From assembly GCF_011682045.1 (NCBI RefSeq), contig NZ_VVIW01000016.1:1-64000 (forward strand): 64,000 bases of DNA. Reading direction: 5' to 3'. Below are positions 8,692 through 15,915 of this stretch, piece by piece; within the stretch, counting starts at the first letter, position 1; each line of letters starts with the position of its first letter. Below the pieces are notes generated by a model that searched no databases, was not told the DNA's origin, and saw only the letters and a list, made by a program, of their open reading frames with translations. This DNA comes from Massilia aquatica. Lineage in GTDB: Bacteria > Pseudomonadota > Gammaproteobacteria > Burkholderiales > Burkholderiaceae_D. Both the position numbers and the translations under genes were made by a program.

Positions 8692-9369
8692 ATGAAAAAC
8701 ATTCCCGATAACATCAAAGAAATATTTCGGAACTACAATAGCTTTATAGGAAGCTCATTGATTTCATTGGCGTATTCTGAAAGCCGGGCCGAGAAGATGC
8801 GTGCCAAATTAGTCTTCAGTGCTTGCAATCACAGCTTGACAAATAATCCGTGGCGCACCGTAGAGATAAATATAGTAAATGTTCTCGACATATGTGCGAA
8901 ATTGAAGAAAAATGACCTTCACCGTATCTCATCCGGAGTAAAACTCTTCCATGTCGGGGATTTGTGGTGTCTTGACATCGACGGCAACTACACGGGCGGT
9001 GTTCCATCTTCACTCAAACAGGTTCGGCAAGAAGGCAGTTTTTATGTCACGGGAGGTAGCGTTGTGATCACAGAACAAAAAGAAGAACAGATAGCGGAAC
9101 ACTTGATGAAAACAGTGTCTCTGATCAAATCTGCCTATTCCGCAGGAATCCCGGATGATGAGTACAAGGCCGTATTGTGCATACTATACGAGCACATGTC
9201 CGACCGAAATCTCGCAGAGACAATGTCGTTTTACACTGGGCAAGATTATGCAGTAGTGTATAACGACGTGCTTGATGTCGGATCAAAAAAAACCGCAATA
9301 CAAAATACTCAGCTGGCCATGGATAAATTGATGAACGCAGGCTTGCTGAAGTGGATTGAAGAGGGCTGA
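8692..9369 (+). CDS. Hypothetical protein, paralogue of the preceding gene with a C-terminal extension
   Basis: The 225-residue product has two parts. Residues 1-125 are a paralogue of the preceding protein, with the shared landmark LDIDGNYTGGVPSSLKQVRQ. Residues ~130-225 form an added helical segment beginning EEQIAEHLMKTVSLIKSAY and ending MDKLMNAGLLKWIEEG. There is no export signal. Its start ATG 8692 has only a weak Shine-Dalgarno sequence. I do not recognise a characterised family. The extension could be a fused domain or the part lost from the shorter paralogue. Context suggests an immunity-type or accessory role in the Rhs island. Confidence 0.65.
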   Translation: MKNIPDNIKEIFRNYNSFIGSSLISLAYSESRAEKMRAKLVFSACNHSLTNNPWRTVEINIVNVLDICAKLKKNDLHRISSGVKLFHVGDLWCLDIDGNYTGGVPSSLKQVRQEGSFYVTGGSVVITEQKEEQIAEHLMKTVSLIKSAYSAGIPDDEYKAVLCILYEHMSDRNLAETMSFYTGQDYAVVYNDVLDVGSKKTAIQNTQLAMDKLMNAGLLKWIEEG

Positions 9370-9526
9370 TTCCCCCTGTCTCTGCTGTAGGGCCACGAAT
9401 GGAGCACGAATCACCAGTGTGAACAGGTCTGCGCCTAAGCTTTCTAAAACCGCATCGCCTGAACCCATCACGCGAACCCGAACACGACATGTAGCCCAAC
9501 AGACGCGACATGACGGAGGTAAATAG

Positions 9527-9970
9527 ATGACAGATTGTTCCCACTTAACTGACAATTTTCAGCGCATCGCAGACGCTGTAAATGCACAATTTTCAACAAC
9601 GCCTTATCTGGATTTTCAGGTGATAAGTTGCCAAGATGAAACATTGAAGATCAAAGCTAGTTCCGACATTCACCACTTCCACGAATGCGAAATGGTGTTT
9701 TCTCTAGTTGAGTACTTTAATGCGCCTATGCGTTGGAGAAGCAGACCGGCCGGCGGATTCATGGAAGTTTTACCACTAAGTGACGAACTTTTGTTAGAAC
9801 GCGGATATGGCATAGCTATTTCGTTCAACACAGAAGGTACGCGAAAAATCATTCTCGCTGCAGCGTTCATTGAATTCAATTTCGAAAAAGTTGTTTATCG
9901 AGCGCTACAACCTGCCAGCCAGATCACCAGCGATTCCACGCAAGGCTGGCACTTCAGTATAAAGGAGTGA
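9527..9970 (+). CDS. Hypothetical protein, copy A of a ~150-aa island family
   Basis: The 147-residue product starts at ATG 9527 behind a good GGAGG site. It is a paralogue of the gene at 11878: both share FQRIADAVNAQF/FNNVVDALNQRF, then LDFQVISCQDETLKIKAS, FHECEMVFSLVEYFNAPM and LPLSDE. There is no signal peptide or membrane span. The stop codon overlaps the Shine-Dalgarno sequence of the next gene (AAAGGAG 9961-9967), so the two are probably co-translated. The function is unknown. Two diverged copies, each followed directly by a different partner gene, look like shuffled immunity cassettes. Confidence 0.65.
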   Translation: MTDCSHLTDNFQRIADAVNAQFSTTPYLDFQVISCQDETLKIKASSDIHHFHECEMVFSLVEYFNAPMRWRSRPAGGFMEVLPLSDELLLERGYGIAISFNTEGTRKIILAAAFIEFNFEKVVYRALQPASQITSDSTQGWHFSIKE

Positions 9971-9972
9971 CC

Positions 9973-10242
9973 ATGAAAGAAGTGTGGGTCTTCAATGGGG
10001 CCGGGGGACGGTTTCCATCCGCAGTGTTCGAGGGGCGAGCCGAGGCGCAAGACTGGATAACGAAAAACGCCTTAACTGGAGTATTGACGAAGTATCCTGT
10101 AGGCATCTCGGTGTACGAGTGGGCACAAGAAAATGGTCAATTTAGCGTGACGAAAGTGCAACGGACATCGTCGGCGTTCATCCAGAATTTTTCCTCGGCC
10201 GCCCAGGAACACGACCACTTTGAAAATGGCATCGCTCAATAG
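9973..10242 (+). CDS. DUF7710-like small protein
   Basis: The 89-residue protein begins MKEVWVFNGAGGRFPSAVF and contains WITKNALTGVLTKYPVGISV, YEWAQENGQF and FIQNFSSAAQEHDHFE. I recognise this pattern from a widespread family of small uncharacterised proteins found near Rhs and type VI loci, which I believe is DUF7710. ATG 9973 is chosen over the in-frame GTG 9967 because AAAGGAG at 9961-9967 gives ideal spacing. It lies 2 bp behind the preceding gene. No function is established; an immunity role is inferred from context. Confidence 0.65.
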   Translation: MKEVWVFNGAGGRFPSAVFEGRAEAQDWITKNALTGVLTKYPVGISVYEWAQENGQFSVTKVQRTSSAFIQNFSSAAQEHDHFENGIAQ

Positions 10243-10396
10243 AGTGTAATGAACTCCATCATTTACTTCAGGCACCTTGAAGTAAGCATCGCACCCGAAA
10301 AAAACCAACAGCCCACTCCCAAGGCAAGCCAAAGAAACCTTTTGCACGCGCCGTCAACTATCCGGTACCACTCAAACAGAGCGCGGGGGATTTTAC

Positions 10397-10693
10397 ATGC
10401 TAAAAAAGATTCCACGCATATGTGTTGATTTTAATGAAATGCTTGAACCTGATCTGGTTTTACTGACGAAAAACGATACCAAAACAGACTCCAGCGGCGC
10501 AGTAATTACGCTTTATGAAGGAATGGACGTTGCAATTTATAGCGAAGACGGGAACGCAGATAAGCTGCGCGACGACCTCATTGCTGAAGGTAAAGTCGAG
10601 AGGAATTTGGCGCCTGAGCCGTGGGCGAAAGTTGCAAAATGGTGTTGTCGAATAGATAGGAATGGAGTGCGATACGAATCGGAAGCCCATTGA
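10397..10693 (+). CDS. Hypothetical protein, 98 aa
   Basis: A small soluble protein starting at ATG 10397 behind a GGGGG ribosome site. Recognisable segments are ICVDFNEMLEPDLVLLTKND, LYEGMDVAIYSEDGN and EPWAKVAKWCCRIDRNGVRY. It has no signal peptide or membrane segment and I do not recognise the family. The 154-bp gap before it contains an 8-bp inverted repeat (10263-10285), possibly a weak terminator for the preceding pair. It is a candidate orphan immunity protein by position only. Confidence 0.55.
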   Translation: MLKKIPRICVDFNEMLEPDLVLLTKNDTKTDSSGAVITLYEGMDVAIYSEDGNADKLRDDLIAEGKVERNLAPEPWAKVAKWCCRIDRNGVRYESEAH

Positions 10694-10811
10694 CGGGTGA
10701 GTTTCACGGGATCCCAGCTCGTATCGGCAGGGTTTCTGTCAGCGCCTCAGCCTTGCTGGGCGGTCACGGTCAAAACCACCAGCCTATATACATGGGAATA
10801 GAGGATACGAG

Positions 10812-11102
10812 ATGTTGGCATCCAATTTTAATATCTGGAACACCTGCCTGAAGATTATTCGAGGCAAAAGTTATGCGCTTTCCATTGAAGGGGAGCTGGA
10901 TGAAGGCGGTTGTTGGCCAAATGATGCCTTGTGGCTCGCCGAAAAAGATGGGTTTATCTTTAAGGCCGAAAATCCCATAGAATTGCTCGGACTGGTCGGC
11001 ATTCATGAACATGCACGGCCCGACGAGGATGTGCCTTATTGGTGGTACGAGGACTGTGCAGACATAAGAAGCGAACTGATGCGCCGTGCGTTTCCAAAAT
11101 AA
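10812..11102 (+). CDS. Hypothetical protein, 96 aa
   Basis: ATG 10812 is preceded by GAGG with seven bases of spacing. The product contains GKSYALSIEGELDEGGCWPN, FIFKAENPIELLGLVGIHEH and a Trp-rich VPYWWYEDC. The 'A-x-x-PIELLGL' and 'PYWW' elements look like a conserved small-protein family of polymorphic-toxin loci, but I cannot name it. It has no membrane segment or export signal. The cluster position suggests an immunity protein whose partner toxin tip is not in this window. Confidence 0.6.
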   Translation: MLASNFNIWNTCLKIIRGKSYALSIEGELDEGGCWPNDALWLAEKDGFIFKAENPIELLGLVGIHEHARPDEDVPYWWYEDCADIRSELMRRAFPK

Positions 11103-11238
11103 ATTTAACTGGTTTTGTTGCCATAAAAGGTGGGGGCAAGAAGACGGACGCGAAAGAAATTGAAAGTAATGTGAGTTTGGGCTTGCGCCAGACAGTTTGT
11201 GTGTCTGGGGAGAGATTGACCGATCACGGAGATTCTTT

Positions 11239-11706
11239 ATGATTAATATTAACAAAAACGAATTTCTAACTACCCTGTTAGCCATAATCGAAACTAATTA
11301 TCATGATGTCGGCTTTTTAAATTGCTGGGCTATTGGCGTGATGGGCAAGCTATCGGTACATGAGTATTGGCTGGAACAGCTTGAATTCTGTCAAACGCTG
11401 GCTTGCAGTGAAAATGCAATCAAGGAAGAGCTGTTCAGTTCAGGTATTAATGTGGAGACCATTTTCCCGCGTTTATTAATTGGCTTACTCTACTTGCGAC
11501 TTCAAAAGGATGAGATAGGACGCGTTGATTTTGAACGTGAGCTGGTCGATATTTCAGATGCGTACGATATGCCGGAGCTAGATATTGAGTACGTCAACAC
11601 AGAATTATCACGGGAAGAATGGGATCCCGATTTTCGACAATTACTCGACGGGATGGCACACGAGAGCTTGGACAAATTACGTCAAGTCGAGGAGCTGGTT
11701 ATGTAG
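11239..11706 (+). CDS. Hypothetical protein, 155 aa
   Basis: The start is ATG 11239, preceded by ACGGAGA; an upstream in-frame extension to 11197 lacks a ribosome site. The product is acidic and mostly helical, from MININKNEFLTTLLAIIE to LDKLRQVEELVM, with a LLIGLLYLRLQKDEIGRVDF segment in the middle. It is soluble, with no signal peptide. I do not recognise the family. The gap before it holds a short inverted repeat (CCAGACA / TGTCTGG, about 11190-11210). It is likely another orphan immunity-type gene. Confidence 0.6.
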   Translation: MININKNEFLTTLLAIIETNYHDVGFLNCWAIGVMGKLSVHEYWLEQLEFCQTLACSENAIKEELFSSGINVETIFPRLLIGLLYLRLQKDEIGRVDFERELVDISDAYDMPELDIEYVNTELSREEWDPDFRQLLDGMAHESLDKLRQVEELVM

Positions 11707-11877
11707 TTCGTCGCGGTGGGGACGAAGGGTCGAAAGCGCACATCAGGCATGGCCGGATAGAATTGCAACAGGCAAACAACTATATACCTTGACACATCGC
11801 GAAAAGTTATGCTGTCGATTGCTACCGCAGCGGCTACCAGACCCATCACATCGGCGCCGTTTCGCAGGAGGGAGAAA

Positions 11878-12366
11878 ATGACAAAAGACATTGGCATGAT
11901 TGAAGCGTTTAATAATGTTGTTGACGCTCTCAACCAGAGGTTTTTACAAGAATTGTGGTTGGATTTCGAAGTTGTAAGTCTTCACCACGAAATATTGAAG
12001 TTAAAGGCAAGTACGGATTTTTGCTACTACCATGATTGCGAAATTGAATTTTCTGGAGTCAGGTATTTTAGCGGGCCGATGCTTTGGGGTAGCGATCCTC
12101 CCGATGGATTGACTGAAGTTCTGCCTGAAAGCGACGCACTTCGCATGATTAATGAATATAGCCTTGAAACGCCCTGCAATGTGATTGTGTTTAAGACAGA
12201 CGAATCACGGAGGGTAGTTATTGCTTGCACTTCTATCCAGGTCGATTTTGACAGAGTCTATTACTTCGCAAAAGAGAACCTGGGGATGAACGAAAGAATT
12301 GAGCAGAGCGCCGATTTGCCTAACCACAAGGCTATTGCGAAAGATGACGGAATGGAGCCCGTGTGA
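11878..12366 (+). CDS. Hypothetical protein, copy B of the ~150-aa island family
   Basis: The 162-residue product starts at ATG 11878 directly after a strong GGAGGGAG site; the open frame back to 11809 is not needed. It is a paralogue of the gene at 9527, sharing WLDFEVVSLHHEILKLKAST, YHDCEIEFSGVRYF and TEVLPESDALRMI, with a longer C-terminus. Its TGA overlaps the GTG start of the next gene (GTGA, 12363-12366), so the two are translationally coupled. In the other copy the downstream partner is a different family, which suggests modular cassettes. The function is unknown. Confidence 0.65.
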   Translation: MTKDIGMIEAFNNVVDALNQRFLQELWLDFEVVSLHHEILKLKASTDFCYYHDCEIEFSGVRYFSGPMLWGSDPPDGLTEVLPESDALRMINEYSLETPCNVIVFKTDESRRVVIACTSIQVDFDRVYYFAKENLGMNERIEQSADLPNHKAIAKDDGMEPV

Positions 12367-13127
12367 GTAAATTTTTTCTGGCACCAAATGTCCAAATTGA
12401 ACTTATTCCCAGTGTCGCCCCCTTTGGCGACGCAAAATTAATAGTCGCTTCCAACGGGTCGCTTGCTGCAACCGGCCGAATTCTGACACAAGCGAATGGG
12501 ACGATCGCTACGCTTGTTTCTGAAACGATAGGGGGTGAACCTTGGTTCACAGAAGAATCGGAGTTTTTCAGATTCGATCATTCCCGTCAGTTGCATTCAG
12601 TTATTTTGGGAGTGCCTGATGAAAATGCGCAGTTTGATGGCTTGATTCCGCAAGCGCAGGAAGGATATTTTTCACTCAGGCTATCTCCAGATGTAGAATT
12701 TTTCACTGTTCCTGTCCAGAGTTGCAGGTCCTTCGACCCGGTTCGGCGTGAGCTACATTGCTTCACAAAAAACGACACTGCGAAAACGGTTGTCCGGATC
12801 ACCCAGGACTTGTCCTTGATCTTCAATATGCAGAACGTTTTATCGGGCTGGGTTCTTTCTTCGCCCCTGGAAAGCATTGCAGAATCTTTCCAGGGTGAAA
12901 AAGATCCAGAGCCGGTGGATGACCATACCTATCGCGTATATGCCGATTTTTTTGAGATTTTTAGCGACAACGAAAGTTTGGCGTTTGATTACGAAAATGA
13001 GTTGATGGTTGAAAAGCTACTGGAAGTAATTGACTCGCGCCGAATTTTTGAGGTCAAGGGTCAGCTTAGGCGGAGGCTATTGGAAGAATCGCTGGGAGAG
13101 TTGAGAAGCCACTATCTGGAGCGCTGA
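12363..13127 (+). CDS. Copy 3 of the ~255-aa putative immunity family
   Basis: The 254-residue product starts at GTG 12363, overlapping the upstream stop by four bases. It aligns end to end with the gene at 7334 and with the repaired reading of 6504-7276: EPWFTEESEFFRF, EGYFSLRLSP, RRELHCFTKND, LSLIFNMQNVLSGW, FQGEKD and a RRRLLEESLGELRSHY C-terminus. It is soluble and acidic. This intact third copy, about 5 kb from the other two and paired with a different neighbour, shows dispersal of the family within the island. The specific partner toxin is not identifiable here. Confidence 0.65.
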   Translation: MSKFFLAPNVQIELIPSVAPFGDAKLIVASNGSLAATGRILTQANGTIATLVSETIGGEPWFTEESEFFRFDHSRQLHSVILGVPDENAQFDGLIPQAQEGYFSLRLSPDVEFFTVPVQSCRSFDPVRRELHCFTKNDTAKTVVRITQDLSLIFNMQNVLSGWVLSSPLESIAESFQGEKDPEPVDDHTYRVYADFFEIFSDNESLAFDYENELMVEKLLEVIDSRRIFEVKGQLRRRLLEESLGELRSHYLER

Positions 13128-13324
13128 CATGTCATGACGGCTGCGTTGCAACCCAATCGGCATTACCTGCCTGGAGCAGGAAAATGGACTGACAGACGCG
13201 ACGCGAAGGCGCTCCACCGTTGCCAGCCAATGCAACGCTGCATCGGAAAAATAGCGGCGGGGACACGGCCCGATCGTACCGTTTTGGCAGCAGCGGCGCC
13301 ATCCACACACACCAACAAGGAGAA

Positions 13325-13960
13325 ATGATCAAAATGAAGAGCGCATTTGAAGAAGCACTGCTGCTTTTTGATCAAAGCGAAACAGATTTAAATGCCGCAC
13401 GGCATAAGCTGTTTACAGACGTTTGCGAAGACCTGTTTTCCTCAAAATATTTGAGTTCATATGAAGATAGCGTACAGCGGTATTTCTGCAATCTGAGCCG
13501 GCAATTTGGAGGCAGCACTCATGCAGACATGCTTGAAAAGGGCATTGATTCCATGGATCCTCAGATACGAAGGCAGGTTTTGTGTATCATCAGGGATGGT
13601 TTTTTCTCCGAAAAATTCATGCAGCGAATTTCACGTCAATTACTCATGTTGGCAATGGACGGCAACGATGAAGACCGCACTATCATTCACCGCATCTTTG
13701 CCAGAAAATATACTGATCCATCAATCCTGATTGAACTTCTTCCTGGCTGCGTATCTGAACATTTTTCCAAATTGGGACCGGGCTCGGAAGATGCATACTA
13801 CGTGTATCAATACTCCCGAGACATTATCCTGGCCTTGAATGCGACGCAGCTAATTGAAGACCATATATTTCTTGGCGAAAGACATGAACATGCCGAGGTG
13901 CGAGAACTGGCTGCCGAGTTCAAAATTGATATGGAGGCTCGGTATGGCCGCCTTTCATGA
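13325..13960 (+). CDS. Hypothetical helical-repeat-like protein
   Basis: The product is about 211 residues. AAGGAG (13317-13322) lies two bases before ATG 13325 and eleven before ATG 13334, so the exact start is uncertain by three codons; the longer open frame to 13220 has no ribosome site. The protein is helix-rich, with AFEEALLLFDQSETDLNAAR, PQIRRQVLCIIRDGFFSEKF and an EHAEVRELAAEFKIDMEARY tail, reminiscent of HEAT-like or armadillo-like helical repeats. It overlaps the next gene by 17 bp. The family is not recognised; an immunity role is inferred from position. Confidence 0.6.
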   Translation: MIKMKSAFEEALLLFDQSETDLNAARHKLFTDVCEDLFSSKYLSSYEDSVQRYFCNLSRQFGGSTHADMLEKGIDSMDPQIRRQVLCIIRDGFFSEKFMQRISRQLLMLAMDGNDEDRTIIHRIFARKYTDPSILIELLPGCVSEHFSKLGPGSEDAYYVYQYSRDIILALNATQLIEDHIFLGERHEHAEVRELAAEFKIDMEARYGRLS

Positions 13961-14267
13961 GCGTGGCATGGACGTAGATGAAATTCTGGCCAGGCGACTG
14001 TGGGATAATGAAGAGTGTCCCCACTTCGACCTGATCATGCATGCCGATGGAAGAATCTATTCATTGCAAGCAAATGATCAGAAAATATCTGATAAGTGCT
14101 GCACGAACTCGATAGCGTGGATGCCGGTTTCACAGGTGCCCGGCATGGATGACAGCGACAATTTAAACGAAGGATTCACATCGCTTTATCGCAAGGACTT
14201 GCCGCATCTGGATCTGGTGTTGAGGTGCGGCGAATGCTGTTCAGAGAAAATGGTTTCGTGTCACTAG
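13944..14267 (+). CDS. Hypothetical protein, possibly the 5' part of a frameshifted gene
   Basis: ATG 13944 follows a GGAGGC site inside the end of the preceding gene. The 107-residue product (MAAFHERGMDVDEILARRLW...) ends in HLDLVLRCGECCSEKMVSCH. The overlapping frame downstream (14225/14234) continues smoothly and resembles the N-terminal domain of the protein at 15014. A single -1 shift near 14235-14255 would join the two into a protein of about 165 residues. I cannot tell whether they are two overlapping genes or one broken gene. The family is unknown. Confidence 0.5.
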   Translation: MAAFHERGMDVDEILARRLWDNEECPHFDLIMHADGRIYSLQANDQKISDKCCTNSIAWMPVSQVPGMDDSDNLNEGFTSLYRKDLPHLDLVLRCGECCSEKMVSCH

Positions 14268-14446
14268 CCCGTTTATCGACGGGCGCTCTGATCTGGCTGG
14301 CTTTTTTGACCTCCTCAAATCCATTCGAATCAGCAGAGATTGACCATAATGAGGTGATTGCCACAAGTACAGATGGCCGGAAATATATTTTTCGGCTGGA
14401 AAATCCCGAATTTGTCCGCATGGTTGAAAAAGCCAAGCTGTCGTAA
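14234..14446 (+). CDS. Hypothetical short protein or 3' part of the preceding frameshifted gene
   Basis: The frame is open from GTG 14225 and ATG 14234 to TAA 14446 (about 70 residues). It contains GALIWLAFLTSSNPFESAEI and DGRKYIFRLENPEF. The SNPFESAEI block matches SNPFTSVEV in the protein at 15014, so the two share a domain. No ribosome site precedes either start, which favours reading it as the displaced end of the preceding gene. There is no membrane segment beyond one moderately hydrophobic stretch. Confidence 0.45.
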   Translation: MLFRENGFVSLARLSTGALIWLAFLTSSNPFESAEIDHNEVIATSTDGRKYIFRLENPEFVRMVEKAKLS

Positions 14447-14509
14447 ATAACGTGCGTATGAACGCACCAGATAGATCGGCACTTGCGTGCTGCGGATCGG
14501 AGAATTTCA

Positions 14510-15016
14510 TGAAAAAATTACTGGTGTTCGATGTTTGTTCTCTCCGTGCTTGTCAGCTGGCTTGCGCAGTGGTGTGACGGCGTACGCCGTCAACACTCCT
14601 CAGGTCGGGCCCCCATCGTCACTCTGGTTGCAGTTGTGCGATGGTCGAACCCTGAGGGTGGGCGTGGACATGCATGATCTCAGCGACTGGGAAGAGATTG
14701 GCACACTCACCTTCGAGGTAGTCAGCGCAGCAGATACGCCGGAGATGGTGGCCTTGCCGGTAGTCTGGTCGGACATACGGCTGATCCACAAGCTCATGCA
14801 TGTCTCTGATGAATACCTGGCCGAATCTGGATTTGCCTTGACCGCAATGAATGGCGAATTGCTGACCGTGCTACCCGCCGCAGACATCTGCACCCTGGCA
14901 ATCAGGCGCCCTTTTATCAGAACGCATTCAATCCGGAGAATGCGCTGGCGGACTACGTTCGCAGCGACTTTTCGGCATGCGGCACCAATGGTGATTGGCC
15001 AGCGGTTGCGGCTATG
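14510..15016 (+). pseudogene. Frameshifted remnant of a small island gene
   Basis: A plausible start ATG 14510, behind CGGAG, gives MKKLLVF but runs into a stop within about 20 codons. The conserved-looking body is read in the 14487-15017 frame (LWLQLCDGRTLRVGVDMHDL, WSDIRLIHKL, AESGFALTAMNGELLTVLPA). Near 14903 the sensible reading switches frame again to give FYQNAFNPENALADYVRSDF and CGTNGDWPAVAA, running straight into ATG 15014. At least two frame disruptions are therefore needed. The ancestral product would be about 165 residues and of unknown family. Confidence 0.55.
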
Positions 15017-15835
15017 AACACACTGATTGATCAGGAACATTTCTATTACGCGGACTGCGTAGCTACAAACTCTTCGCGCGTGATGGGATACAAAATAAGG
15101 AATGACAAAGTCGAGATTGATGATGCCATCGTCGTGGACGAATCCGATTTGACGCTCATATTCGAAAATTTTTCCGTGAAAATCGGAAACTCGACGTATT
15201 CCGGCGGCGAGGCAGCCTCCCATGGCTCCTGCGGCTTTTTCTGCAAACGGACCGGCGGCTTGCTGGACTGGATAGTCATGTCCACAGAATCGAATCCCTT
15301 TACCAGCGTTGAAGTCAATGAAGATGGCGTTCGATTCCGGACCAGCTCCGGCCTTATCTGGACAGTCCCCAATGACAACATAGGCGCCATCCATATCGAA
15401 AAAGAAGAACTCGCGGCATCAAAATTGAGACGTGACGCCGGTTCGCAAGCAACGAACGACCCTGACCTCTGTCAAGACCCCGATGCCCGTGTTGAAAATG
15501 CCTGGCACAGACTGGCCCGCAATAAAAATGACGCGATTGAGAACACCTTTTGCTATGAATTATTTGAGCTGGGAAATTTCGATGAACACCTGTTTGTATC
15601 GGTATGCGACGACATGGACGTCGTTCTCGACAACTACGCAGCGCCAAAAGAAAACTATAAATTACTGGCCTGGATAATTTCTTGCACGTTCAGATGCGTT
15701 TTTTCGCACTTTGACAAAGCCGATTCATACACGATCACAAATTTCGACGACGCGCTGGCGCGCAAGTGGGGAGCGCAGTACGTGGATCAATTACGCGACC
15801 TTCTGGAGAAAACGGTGAATGTCGCTGTCAAGTAA
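15014..15835 (+). CDS. Hypothetical two-domain protein closing the Rhs island
   Basis: The 273-residue product seems to have two parts. Residues ~35-125 contain NSTYSGGEAASHGSCGF and MSTESNPFTSVEVNEDGVRF, shared with the short frame at 14234. Residues ~155-273 (VENAWHRLARNKNDAIENTF ... ARKWGAQYVDQLRDLLEKTV) form an acidic helical segment. No ribosome site is clear at ATG 15014, and the frame is open upstream into the decayed gene, so the true start is uncertain. It is followed at once by a strong terminator. The family is unknown; the role in the island is inferred. Confidence 0.6.
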   Translation: MNTLIDQEHFYYADCVATNSSRVMGYKIRNDKVEIDDAIVVDESDLTLIFENFSVKIGNSTYSGGEAASHGSCGFFCKRTGGLLDWIVMSTESNPFTSVEVNEDGVRFRTSSGLIWTVPNDNIGAIHIEKEELAASKLRRDAGSQATNDPDLCQDPDARVENAWHRLARNKNDAIENTFCYELFELGNFDEHLFVSVCDDMDVVLDNYAAPKENYKLLAWIISCTFRCVFSHFDKADSYTITNFDDALARKWGAQYVDQLRDLLEKTVNVAVK

Positions 15836-15864
15836 AAAGCCACCGCAACCACGGTGGCTTTTTA
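15834..15864. terminator. Bidirectional Rho-independent terminator
   Basis: Stem GCCACCG (15839-15845) pairs with CGGTGGC (15852-15858) around loop CAACCA. It is flanked by A5 on the left and T5 on the right, so it works as a terminator in both directions. It serves the island's last + strand gene and the flgB-flgL transcript on the - strand. It marks the boundary between island and core. Confidence 0.85.
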
Positions 15865-15915
15865 CCAGCCTTGCAGCGGGCGACGGGGCAGCGGCCAGGC
15901 CGCTCCCCTGCCCTG

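Noticed and set aside
13134-13328. 64-residue open frame between island genes
   Set aside because: No ribosome site, biased composition and no similarity to the surrounding paralogue families.
14225-14270. Programmed -1 frameshift joining two frames
   Set aside because: No canonical slippery heptamer with a downstream structure is visible; decay next to other broken frames is simpler.
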